A stretch of DNA of 10,249 bases, taken from contig CAYQCL010000060.1 in NCBI GenBank assembly GCA_964416065.1, positions 1 to 10,249 of the forward strand. The letters run 5' to 3'. Shown piece after piece: positions 1-6,147 of the stretch. Position 1 is the first letter of the stretch; each line of letters opens with the position of its first letter. Made by a program: the position numbers and the translations under genes. Origin of the DNA: Limiplasma sp964416065 (GTDB taxonomy: Bacteria; Bacillota; Clostridia; Christensenellales; Aristaeellaceae). The notes beneath the pieces were generated by a model that worked only from the letters and a program-made list of their open reading frames with translations, made no database searches and was not told where the DNA came from.

Positions 1-526
1 GCACGACCACCAGCGTGATCGGCACGCTCAGTGTCAGCATGAAAATCAGCGTTCCCAAAATAGTCATTACGCCGGTGAAAAGCTGCGTGAAGCCCATGAG
101 CAGGCCGTCGGCAAACGTGTCCACGTCCGAGATCATGCGGCTTACGGTATCTCCGGAGGGATGCGCGTCGAGGTAGCGCAGCGGAAGCCGCTGGATGTGC
201 GCGAAGGCGTCGCGCCGGATATCGCGCACGGTGTCATAGGTGATGCGGTTGTTGAGCGCATTCATGACCCACTGGGCCGCCGCCGTAAGCGCCACGCAGA
301 CGCCGATGGTGATCAGGATGGGATACAGCGCCCCAAAGTCCACCTGACCTGCACCCACGATGCAGTCAACCGCGCGGCCCACGAGAATGGGGACATAGAG
401 CGTGAGCGCGACGGTGACGAGCGAGAGCAGCAAAGAAAAGAGGAGCAGAGGCATATGGGGGCGGAGATAGCGCATCACGCGGCGCAGCACCGTGCCTTGA
501 GCGGTGCGGCTCTTTTGATCAGCCAT
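1..526 (-). CDS. ABC exporter half-transporter, second subunit of a heterodimer (partial, N-terminal 175 residues)
   Basis: This is the start of a second ABC exporter half-transporter; the gene continues past the left edge, so its ATPase domain is not visible. The 175 residues present are the first half of a type IV exporter membrane domain. A short basic N-terminus leads into a hydrophobic segment around residues 27-52, then another near 65-85. Then come the cytoplasmic-loop residues NRITYDTVRDIRRDAF, the coupling-type stretch SGDTVSRMISDVD at about 125-137, and further membrane segments near 150-175. The ATG at 526-524 follows GGAGGAGG at good spacing and overlaps the end of the upstream subunit gene by 8 bases (ATGGCTGA), which implies translational coupling. 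Because the upstream subunit has a degenerate ATP site, this partner should carry the consensus Walker B glutamate and switch histidine, as TM288 does. That prediction lies outside the window. The substrate cannot be told from sequence. Confidence 0.9.
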   Translation of the reverse strand, partial: MADQKSRTAQGTVLRRVMRYLRPHMPLLLFSLLLSLVTVALTLYVPILVGRAVDCIVGAGQVDFGALYPILITIGVCVALTAAAQWVMNALNNRITYDTVRDIRRDAFAHIQRLPLRYLDAHPSGDTVSRMISDVDTFADGLLMGFTQLFTGVMTILGTLIFMLTLSVPITLVVV

Positions 527-2255
527 GGTTTTTCGCCTCCTCCGCTTTGAATTGGGAATGATAGATCTCCTGATAGACCGGACAGGCGGCGAGCAGCTCC
601 TCGTGCGTGCCCATGCCGGCGACATGGCCGTCCTCGAGCACGATGATCAGATCCGCGAAGCGAATCGAGGCGGCACGCTGGGAGACGATGAACGTCGTGG
701 GAGGATTGTCCATCTGCCGGATGGCGCGGCGCAGGCTGGCGTCCGTGGCATAATCGAGCGCGGAGGCGCTGTCGTCGAGGATGAGGATTTCCGGCCGGCG
801 TACGAGCGCGCGCGCGATGGTGAGGCGCTGGCGCTGGCCGCCGGAAAAATTCCTTCCGCCCTGTTCGACGGGCTCGTCAAGCCCCATGGGCTTGGAGGCA
901 ACCACGTCAAGCGCCTGCGCGGTTGCGAGCGCGGCGCGCATATCCGCCTCGGTGGCGTTTTCGTTGCCCCAGAGCAGATTGCTACGGATGGTGCCCTTGA
1001 AGAGCATGGCCTTTTGCGGCACGACGGCGATGCGCTTTCGCAGCTCGCTTCTGCGCATGTCGGCGACGTTCATGCCGTCCACCAGCACACGGCCGGCGCT
1101 GACATCATAAAAGCGGGGAATGAGATTGACCAGCGTGGTCTTGCCGCAGCCGGTGCCGCCGATGATGCCGATCGTCTGCCCCGGCATGGCGGTGAAGGTC
1201 ACGCCGGTCAGGGAATCCGCGCCGGCATCCTTGTAGGACATGCTCACATGATCAAACTCCACACGGCCGCGCGGCGCATCCTCGCCGGGAACGAGCGTGC
1301 CATCCTGTTGGGTGGAGCGCACGTCCAGCACCTTGGAAATGCGCCCTGCGCAGGCCGCCGCCTTGGTAAGCTGGATAATGAGGTTGGCCATCTTGACCAG
1401 CTCCACGAGAATCTGACTCATGTAATTGTACAGCGCGACGACCTGGCCCTGCGAAAGCGCGCCGATCTGCACCTGGAGTGCGCCCGAGTGGATGAGCAGA
1501 ATCACGGCGGCATTGATGACCACATAGGTGACGGGATTCATGGCGGCGGAAATACGCCCCACGGCGAGCTGCATGCGTGTGAGGATCTGATTCTTGCGAT
1601 TGAACTTTTCAGTTTCCGCGTCCTCCTTGCAGAACGCGCGCACCACGCGCACGCCGGTGAGATTTTCGCGGGTCGTGGCGGTGACGCTGTCGAGCTGGCC
1701 CTGTACGCGGCGATACATCGGGATCGTGGCCAGCATGATCGAAAAGACGATCACGCAGAGCACGAGGATCACCCCGACGAAGATCAGCGCGCACGTAAAG
1801 TCGATGGTGAAGGCCATCACCATCGCGCCGAAGACGACAAACGGGGAGCGCAGCAGCAGGCGCAGCGTCAGGTTGACGCCGGTTTGCACCTGATTGATGT
1901 CGCTGGTGATGCGGGTGATGAGCGTGGAGGTACCGAGTGTGTCGATTTCGGTGTAGCTGAGCGTCTGAATGTGTGCCATGAGCGCGTGACGCAGCTTCGC
2001 GGAGAAGCCGATCGCCGCCTTGGCCGCAAAATACTGCGCCGTGACAGAGCTGAGCAGGCCTACGCCGCCAAGCGCGGCCATGAGCAGACACATGCGCACA
2101 ATATAGGACGTGTCGCCCGCAAGGATGCCGCCGTCGATGATGGCGGCCACGATCAGCGGGACAATCAGCTCGAAGGAGGCCTCCAGCAGCTTGAAAAGCG
2201 GGCCGAGCACGCACTCCCTGCGATAGTCTCTGATGTATACGAGCAGCTTCTTCAA
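519..2255 (-). CDS. Heterodimeric ABC exporter subunit (membrane domain plus ATPase) with a degenerate catalytic site
   Basis: A complete 578-residue half-transporter: a six-helix membrane domain (about residues 15-300) followed by an ATPase domain (about 332-570), a usual length for the family. In the ATPase domain I see Walker A GGTGCGKT (366-373), the Q-loop glutamine in VPQKAMLF (Q414), the ABC signature NFSGGQ (469-474), Walker B ILILDD (490-495) and the D-loop SALD. Two catalytic positions are altered: the residue after the Walker B aspartate is Asp495 instead of Glu, and the switch histidine is Gln526 (IVSQR). This pattern marks the degenerate-site subunit of heterodimeric exporters such as TM287/TM288, LmrCD and BmrCD. 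The start is a TTG at 2255; AGGTG lies 8 bases upstream and no in-frame ATG competes. The stop overlaps the next subunit's start. Membership of the family is secure; drug, lipid or peptide export is not decidable. Confidence 0.95.
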   Translation of the reverse strand: MKKLLVYIRDYRRECVLGPLFKLLEASFELIVPLIVAAIIDGGILAGDTSYIVRMCLLMAALGGVGLLSSVTAQYFAAKAAIGFSAKLRHALMAHIQTLSYTEIDTLGTSTLITRITSDINQVQTGVNLTLRLLLRSPFVVFGAMVMAFTIDFTCALIFVGVILVLCVIVFSIMLATIPMYRRVQGQLDSVTATTRENLTGVRVVRAFCKEDAETEKFNRKNQILTRMQLAVGRISAAMNPVTYVVINAAVILLIHSGALQVQIGALSQGQVVALYNYMSQILVELVKMANLIIQLTKAAACAGRISKVLDVRSTQQDGTLVPGEDAPRGRVEFDHVSMSYKDAGADSLTGVTFTAMPGQTIGIIGGTGCGKTTLVNLIPRFYDVSAGRVLVDGMNVADMRRSELRKRIAVVPQKAMLFKGTIRSNLLWGNENATEADMRAALATAQALDVVASKPMGLDEPVEQGGRNFSGGQRQRLTIARALVRRPEILILDDSASALDYATDASLRRAIRQMDNPPTTFIVSQRAASIRFADLIIVLEDGHVAGMGTHEELLAACPVYQEIYHSQFKAEEAKNHG

Positions 2256-2310
2256 AACAATTCACCTGCTTTACGGGTAATGGACAGAAGGATCTGCCAA
2301 AAACGATTTC

Positions 2311-2339
2311 ATTATAAGCGATCCTGCCATAATTTGCAA
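2311..2339 (-). promoter_or_regulatory. Promoter of the ABC exporter operon
   Basis: Reading the minus strand, a perfect -10 box TATAAT (2316-2311) lies 17 bp from a -35 box TTGCAA (2339-2334, 4 of 6 matches to TTGACA). Transcription would begin near 2304, about 50 bases before the TTG start of the first exporter subunit. Spacing and position fit a sigma-A promoter. Confidence 0.75.
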
Positions 2340-2366
2340 CGGAGAATAAAGGATTTCATCTCATGA

Positions 2367-2394
2367 TTGACGAATTACTTTAGCACTGTAAAGC
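2367..2394 (+). promoter_or_regulatory. Possible weak promoter of the dehydrogenase gene
   Basis: TTGACG (2367-2372, 5 of 6 to the -35 consensus) is followed after 16 bp by TAAAGC (2389-2394), a poor -10 box. It is the best candidate between the exporter promoter and the dehydrogenase gene. A real promoter must lie hereabouts because the upstream gene is divergent. A half-conserved ATTTCA-N5-TGATTG dyad (2353-2369) abuts the -35 box. Confidence 0.3.
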
Positions 2395-2439
2395 TGCGGC
2401 CTGTATGCCGGGCCGGTTAAACATGGGAGGAATGAGGAA

Positions 2440-3288
2440 ATGGCGTATACATATGACATACCCTTTCAGGTGGATTTGAGCGGGCGTGTGGCGCTGGTCA
2501 CGGGCGGAAACGGCGGTATCGGCGGCATGTTTTGCCGGGCGCTTGCTGCATGCGGCGCAAAGGTGATCGTGCTGGGGCGCAATATGGAGCGCTGCCAGAG
2601 CGTGGCCCATGAGATCACGGCAGGCGGAGGAGAGGCGGACGCGATTGCCGCGGATGTCACCGACGAGGCGGCGATGCTCCGCGTCAGGGAGGAGATCGAG
2701 CGTCGCTACGGCAGGCTGAACATCCTGATCAACGCGGCGGGCGGCGCGGTGAAATCGGCGATGGTGCCGCAGGATCAGCTCGCCGACGAGGCGGAGAAGG
2801 CATATTTTGATATCCCGGCCGACGATCTGCAAAAGGAATACGACCTCAACATGCGCGGCACATGGCTGCCCAGCAAGGTGCTCACGCCGCTGCTGGTGGG
2901 GCAGGAGGGCGCGTGCGTGATCAATATCTCTTCGATGAGCGCGTTCCATGCGCTCACGCGCATTCCCGGTTACTCCGGGGCGAAGGCGGGCGTCTCCAAT
3001 TATACGCAGTGGCTGGCGACATACCTGGCGCGCTCGGGCGTGCGCGTCAACGCGATTGCACCGGGCTTTTTCGCCACGGAGCAGAACCGCGCCCTGCAGG
3101 TCGGCCCGGACGGAAAGCCGACCCCGCGCGTGGCGAAGATCATGGCCGGCACGCCGATGGGCCGTTACGGTGAGCTGAAGGAGCTCATCGGCGCGATGCT
3201 CTTCTTGGCGAGCGAGAAGGCCTCCGGCTTTGTGACCGGCATTGTGCTGCCGGTGGACGGCGGTTTCAACGCGTATTCCGGCGTGTAA
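2440..3288 (+). CDS. SDR-family oxidoreductase, D-mannonate oxidoreductase (UxuB/YjmF)-like
   Basis: A 282-residue classical short-chain dehydrogenase, probably cytoplasmic and NAD(P)-dependent. The Rossmann nucleotide motif TGGNGGIG is at 21-28, the structural NAAG at 98-101, the catalytic Asn at 137, and the Ser-Tyr-Lys set at S165, Y178 and K182 (YSGAK). The C-terminal half, with NYTQWLA (187-193), VNAIAPGFF, TEQNRAL (213-219), TPMGRYGE and the ending VDGGFNAYSGV, matches from memory the SDR subgroup annotated as D-mannonate oxidoreductase (fructuronate reductase) in Bacillus and Clostridia. The reaction would be D-fructuronate to D-mannonate or a related keto-acid sugar. That substrate is an inference from similarity, and the subgroup also holds enzymes of unknown specificity. 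The ATG follows GGAGG at 9-base spacing. The gene stands alone: it is divergent from the exporter and is followed by a strong terminator. Confidence 0.88.
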   Translation: MAYTYDIPFQVDLSGRVALVTGGNGGIGGMFCRALAACGAKVIVLGRNMERCQSVAHEITAGGGEADAIAADVTDEAAMLRVREEIERRYGRLNILINAAGGAVKSAMVPQDQLADEAEKAYFDIPADDLQKEYDLNMRGTWLPSKVLTPLLVGQEGACVINISSMSAFHALTRIPGYSGAKAGVSNYTQWLATYLARSGVRVNAIAPGFFATEQNRALQVGPDGKPTPRVAKIMAGTPMGRYGELKELIGAMLFLASEKASGFVTGIVLPVDGGFNAYSGV

Positions 3289-3294
3289 AATCAG

Positions 3295-3347
3295 AAGGAC
3301 TCAGGAACCGGCATAAAGCCGGTCAGCCTGCGTCCTTTTTATTTTTT
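3295..3347 (+). terminator. Rho-independent terminator after the dehydrogenase gene
   Basis: A long stem in three blocks: AAGGAC (3295-3300) with GTCCTT (3332-3337), AGG with CCT, and ACCGGC (3307-3312) with GCCGGT (3318-3323). These close a five-base ATAAA loop and are followed by a T-rich tail (TTTTTATTTTTT). It begins seven bases after the stop codon and separates the dehydrogenase from the kinase gene. Confidence 0.93.
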
Positions 3348-3413
3348 GGGGAAAACGGGAAGGCTTGAAACCGGGGCATGGGAAAATATTTTGAGAAGTT
3401 TTTCTTTTATTAT

Positions 3414-3447
3414 ATTGATTTATAACATATAAAATTGATAAATCAAT
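3414..3447 (+). repeat. AT-rich inverted repeat upstream of the kinase promoter
   Basis: ATTGATTTA (3414-3422) and TAAATCAAT (3439-3447) form a perfect 9-bp inverted repeat with a 16-bp spacer. The right arm is itself part of a smaller dyad, ATTGAT-AA-ATCAAT (3434-3447), so three ATTGAT-type half-sites occur in 34 bp. It lies directly upstream of the kinase promoter, where an activator or repressor could bind. No regulator is assigned. Confidence 0.5.
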
Positions 3448-3457
3448 GAAAAAGAGC

Positions 3458-3486
3458 TTTCAAAATGAAAATGGGTTTGCTATAAT
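3458..3486 (+). promoter_or_regulatory. Extended -10 promoter of the acid-sugar kinase gene
   Basis: A perfect TATAAT (3481-3486) is preceded by TGC, giving an extended -10 element. The -35 region at 17-bp spacing is a poor TTTCAA (3458-3463), typical of promoters relying on the extended -10. That region is also a small dyad, TTTCA-AAA-TGAAA (3458-3470), like the half-sites near the importer promoter. Transcription would start near 3493, about 50 bases before the gene. Confidence 0.7.
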
Positions 3487-3543
3487 GGCCGTATTCCGGC
3501 TTTAGGACGTGACGGACGAAACGCACAGTTAAGGAGGAAAGGC

Positions 3544-4977
3544 ATGGAAAAGAGAGTGGACAGCGGCGTGCTGATTCCGTTCCCGCAGGAGCGAAAGGCA
3601 GAGGTGGATATGCTCCTTGCGAGAGCCGTGGAGGAAAGCAAGTGCAAGATTATCGTGCTGGATGACGATCCGACGGGCGTGCAGACGGTGCATGATGTGT
3701 CCGTATACACGGATTGGTCGGTGGAGAGCATGAAGGCAGGCATGGAGGAGAAGGAAAAGCTCTTTTTTGTGCTGACAAACTCGCGTGGATTTACCGAGGA
3801 GCAGACGGCGAGGGTGCATCGCGAGATTATCGATCATGCGATCGAGGCATCCAAGGCCACGGGCAGGCCGTTTCTCATCGTCAGCCGGGGAGATTCGACG
3901 CTGCGCGGGCATTATCCGCTGGAAACGCAGGTGTTGGCGGAAGGGATGCGCAGGGGAATGGGCGTACAGATGGATGGGGAGATCCTGTGTCCGTATTTTC
4001 GAGAGGGCGGGCGCTTTACGCTGAACGACATACACTACGTCCGCTATGGAGAGGAATTGGTGCCGGCGGCGCAGACGGAATTCGCAAAGGACAAGACCTT
4101 CGGCTATGCGCACTCCAACCTCCGGGAATATATCGAGGAAAAGACGGACGGCAGATACAAGGCGGCGGACGTTGTATCCATATCGCTGCAGGAGCTGCGC
4201 GCGCTGGATATTGACGGCATTGCGGAGCGGCTGACGCGGGTGCATGACTTTGGCAAGGTCATCGTCAACGCGACGGATGACTATGACGTGAAGGTATTGT
4301 GTGTCGCCCTGTACAGGGCGCTTGCGCAGGGCAGGCATTTTTGCTACCGAACAGCGGCAGCGTTTGTAAAGGCGCTGGGAAACATCGGTGACAGACCTTT
4401 GCTGAGCCAAAGAGAGATGATCGGGGAGAGCGTGGACGTCGGAGGCATGATCGTTGTGGGCTCCCACACGCGGAAGACGACGGAGCAGCTGGAGGAGCTT
4501 AAAACGCTCGACGGCATTGTGCCGATCGAGCTGGACAGCGACCTGGTGCTGCGGGAGGGAGCGCTTGAGGAAGAGGCGGCTCGCATTACCCGGCAGTGCG
4601 AACGGCTGATCGCCGAGGGAAAAACGCCCGCGGTTTACACCAGGCGCACGCTTTTGACCGTGGAGCATGACACGCCGGAGGCCGCGCTGCTGCGCAGCGT
4701 TCGCATTTCCGACGCGGTGCAGTCGCTGGTTGGAAGGCTGAACGTGGCGCCGGCCTTTATCATCGCCAAGGGAGGGATTACGTCAAGCGACGTGGGGACA
4801 AAGGCGCTTCGCGTCAGGCGAGCGCGGGTGCTTGGGCAGATCCGCCCGGGAATCCCCGTGTGGCAGACCGGAGGGGAGAGCCGTTTTCCCGGACGCGCAT
4901 ATGTGATCTTCCCGGGAAATGTGGGTGACGCGCCGACACTTCGGGAGGCGGCGGCCATCCTGATGGGAAAAGCATAA
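3544..4977 (+). CDS. Four-carbon acid sugar kinase family protein (former DUF1537)
   Basis: A 477-residue cytoplasmic kinase of the two-domain family that includes 3-oxo-tetronate 4-kinase (OtnK) and D-threonate 4-kinase (DtnK). The N-terminal sugar-binding domain shows the family motif LDDDPTGVQTVHDV (39-52) and RGDSTLRGHYPLE (115-127). The C-terminal nucleotide-binding domain (from about 300) shows VVGSHTRKTTEQL, KGGITSSDVGTKAL (409-422), and PGNVGDAPTLREA (457-469). It is somewhat longer than OtnK/DtnK as I remember them, with extra sequence in the middle around 150-240. The ATG follows AAGGAGG. Partners usually seen with OtnK/DtnK (an LtnD/DtnD dehydrogenase, OtnI isomerase, OtnC aldolase or PdxA2) are absent here, so the substrate could differ. 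The nearby UxuB-like dehydrogenase is the only obvious metabolic companion. Family assignment is firm; substrate is unknown. Confidence 0.92.
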   Translation: MEKRVDSGVLIPFPQERKAEVDMLLARAVEESKCKIIVLDDDPTGVQTVHDVSVYTDWSVESMKAGMEEKEKLFFVLTNSRGFTEEQTARVHREIIDHAIEASKATGRPFLIVSRGDSTLRGHYPLETQVLAEGMRRGMGVQMDGEILCPYFREGGRFTLNDIHYVRYGEELVPAAQTEFAKDKTFGYAHSNLREYIEEKTDGRYKAADVVSISLQELRALDIDGIAERLTRVHDFGKVIVNATDDYDVKVLCVALYRALAQGRHFCYRTAAAFVKALGNIGDRPLLSQREMIGESVDVGGMIVVGSHTRKTTEQLEELKTLDGIVPIELDSDLVLREGALEEEAARITRQCERLIAEGKTPAVYTRRTLLTVEHDTPEAALLRSVRISDAVQSLVGRLNVAPAFIIAKGGITSSDVGTKALRVRRARVLGQIRPGIPVWQTGGESRFPGRAYVIFPGNVGDAPTLREAAAILMGKA

Positions 4978-4984
4978 ATGAGAA

Positions 4985-5049
4985 AACGCGCTGTCTTTTC
5001 GCGCGGGCTGTCTGAAAGAAGCGGCCAGCGAGCGGAAAGACGGCGCGTT
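4985..5049 (+). terminator. Long stem-loop after the kinase gene, possible terminator or mRNA 3' end
   Basis: Positions 4985-5002 pair with 5032-5049 over 18 bp. The only two non-Watson-Crick pairs are G-U on the plus strand (4992/5042 and 4999/5035), and they become A-C mismatches on the other strand, so the plus RNA folds better. It lies just after the kinase stop codon but has no clear U-tract (TTGATTT follows). On the minus strand GCGCGTTTTCTC follows, so weak bidirectional action is possible. Confidence 0.5.
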
Positions 5050-5093
5050 GATTTGGATGCCTGAGTGAATTTGGAGGATTGGGGCGATTTTCG

Positions 5094-5132
5094 AAAAAAG
5101 AGCGGATGCCTTGCTCACGCGTTGCGCTCTTT
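5094..5132 (-). terminator. Terminator of the IclR-family gene, overlapping its stop codon
   Basis: On the minus strand AAAGAGCG (5132-5125) pairs with CGCTCTTT (5104-5097), and the run continues as six T in total, down to 5094. The 20-base loop holds the TGA stop of the regulator gene. The long loop makes it less than ideal, but stem, T-run and position fit an intrinsic terminator. Confidence 0.6.
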
Positions 5133-5933
5133 CTCGGTATAAGACAGGGTTTCGGAGAGCTGACGGGCATATTGGAGGATGACAGGCCGTATGCCCTCAA
5201 GCCGCTCCCATGTCATTCTGGAAACGGGGCCGGAAACGCTGATGCATGCGACAACCTGCTTGGTATAGTCGAATATCGGGGCGGCGATACAGCGGGCGCC
5301 GATTTCGCACTCCTCATCGTCAAGGGCAAAACCCTGCGAGCGGATGCGGTTCAGCTCCTCAAGAAGCTCGCCTTTGTCCTTGATGGTGTGCTCGGTATAC
5401 TGACGCAGGCCTCTTATTTCGATATAGCGGTCGATTTCGGAATCGGAATAATTGGTCATCAGCAGCTTGCCGACGCCGGTGCAGTGCATGGGGGCGGTTT
5501 TTCCGATATACTGCGTGGTTTTCAGCAGATTATCCGGGCCGTGAATGACATCGGCATAGAGCACCCTCATGTCCTGCTCGATTGCCATGCAGGCGGATTC
5601 CTGGCAGGTCTGTTCCAGTTCGATCAGATGAGGGTGAATTATGCCGTGCAGATCGGTTTGCGCGCTGACGAGGCGACCGATCAGCGAGAACTTCAGGGAG
5701 AGCGAATAGCGGGCGTCTTTATTTTGATTGACATAGCCCATCGACATCAGAGAGGAGAGCAGGCGCAGCACGGAGCTGGAGGGCGCATTGACCATGCGCG
5801 CGATATCCTGAAGGCGCATGGGGCCGGGCTGATAGGCCATGACTTCGATGAGATTGAATGCTTTGATTACAGAGAGGTTGACGCTTGTCGCTTTTTTTTG
5901 AGACTGCACAAAGGAAACCTCACTTTCACTCAT
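5115..5933 (-). CDS. IclR-family transcriptional regulator
   Basis: A 272-residue regulator of the usual IclR-family length. The N-terminal winged helix-turn-helix spans about 18-85 (MRLQDIARMVNAPSSSVLRL at 39-58, then LSSLMSMGYV and a wing ending in RYSLSLKF). The C-terminal ligand-binding domain spans about 95-265, with the family marks GVGKLLM (153-159) and DDEECEIGARCIAAPIFD (205-222). It probably acts as a repressor or ligand-controlled switch of the divergent importer operon, whose promoter carries a fitting dyad; IclR proteins such as KdgR bind TGAAA/TTTCA-type sites. Start choice is uncertain. The ATG at 5933 has no Shine-Dalgarno at proper distance, while the in-frame GTG at 5909 is preceded by GAGG at 8 bases and would give 264 residues. 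Both keep the whole HTH. The ligand is unknown. Confidence 0.93.
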   Translation of the reverse strand: MSESEVSFVQSQKKATSVNLSVIKAFNLIEVMAYQPGPMRLQDIARMVNAPSSSVLRLLSSLMSMGYVNQNKDARYSLSLKFSLIGRLVSAQTDLHGIIHPHLIELEQTCQESACMAIEQDMRVLYADVIHGPDNLLKTTQYIGKTAPMHCTGVGKLLMTNYSDSEIDRYIEIRGLRQYTEHTIKDKGELLEELNRIRSQGFALDDEECEIGARCIAAPIFDYTKQVVACISVSGPVSRMTWERLEGIRPVILQYARQLSETLSYTEKERNA

Positions 5934-5961
5934 ACGTATACTTGCTTACAAACATCCTTAT

Positions 5962-5993
5962 ATGATAGATCCTGACAAGAGAAATTCTATCAT
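5962..5993. repeat. Inverted repeat over the IclR-gene -10 box and start site
   Basis: ATGATAGA (5962-5969) and TCTATCAT (5986-5993) are perfect 8-bp arms with a 16-bp spacer. The right arm covers the -10 box of the regulator's promoter, and the predicted start site lies inside. A binding site for autoregulation is one reading. Confidence 0.5.
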
Positions 5994-6012
5994 TTTCGTG
6001 TGCGCTTGTCAA
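5984..6012 (-). promoter_or_regulatory. Promoter of the IclR-family regulator
   Basis: On the minus strand a perfect TTGACA (6012-6007) is 17 bp from TAGAAT (5989-5984, 5 of 6), with TGA just before the -10, i.e. an extended -10. Start near 5977 gives a leader of about 45 bases. Two interleaved inverted repeats cover it: 5962-5993 and TGACAAG/CTTGTCA at 5973-5979 and 6005-6011. Confidence 0.8.
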
Positions 6013-6028
6013 GACATGGTGATATTTT

Positions 6029-6045
6029 ATTTCATATATTGAAAT
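6029..6045. promoter_or_regulatory. Upstream operator-like dyad between the divergent promoters
   Basis: ATTTCA-TATAT-TGAAAT is a perfect inverted repeat with 6-bp arms. It lies between the two divergent promoters, upstream of both. The half-sites are the same TTTCA/TGAAA words as in the dyad at 6120-6138, and the N5 geometry recurs at 6131-6147. Assignment to the IclR protein is inferred from neighbourhood. Confidence 0.5.
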
Positions 6046-6081
6046 TAGATAACATTATTCAAAATTAAATTCTGATTTCTA

Positions 6082-6110
6082 TTGACACTGACAAAAATGT
6101 GTGATATGCT
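6082..6110 (+). promoter_or_regulatory. Promoter of the sugar importer operon
   Basis: A perfect TTGACA (6082-6087) is followed after 17 bp by TATGCT (6105-6110, 4 of 6), with TG at 6102-6103 forming an extended -10. Transcription should start near 6117, giving a leader of about 120 bases before the first permease gene. The operator dyad begins about at the start site. Confidence 0.78.
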
Positions 6111-6119
6111 GGCAATGTA

Positions 6120-6147
6120 ATTGAAATACAATTTCAATAAATGAAAT
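6120..6147. promoter_or_regulatory. Putative IclR-family operator overlapping the importer transcription start
   Basis: ATTGAAAT-ACA-ATTTCAAT (6120-6138) is a perfect 8-bp inverted repeat. Its right arm is shared with a second dyad, ATTTCA-N5-TGAAAT (6131-6147). The TGAAA-N5-TTTCA core resembles the boxes of KdgR, an IclR-family repressor of pectin catabolism (as I recall them). It lies a few bases downstream of the importer promoter, a classic roadblock position for a repressor, beside a divergent IclR-family gene. Confidence 0.65.

Noticed and set aside
525..2366. A 613-codon plus-strand open frame opposite the exporter gene.
   Set aside because: It is the antisense shadow of the exporter subunit, rich in His, Arg, Asp and Gly as expected from reversed GC-rich codons, with no ribosome site or family motif.
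3529..4668. A 379-codon minus-strand open frame opposite the kinase gene.
   Set aside because: The kinase frame carries clear family motifs and a good ribosome site; the opposite frame has none and has shadow-like composition.
5079..5975. A 298-codon plus-strand open frame opposite the IclR gene.
   Set aside because: It is the shadow of the IclR gene, which has clear helix-turn-helix and ligand-domain motifs plus its own promoter and terminator.
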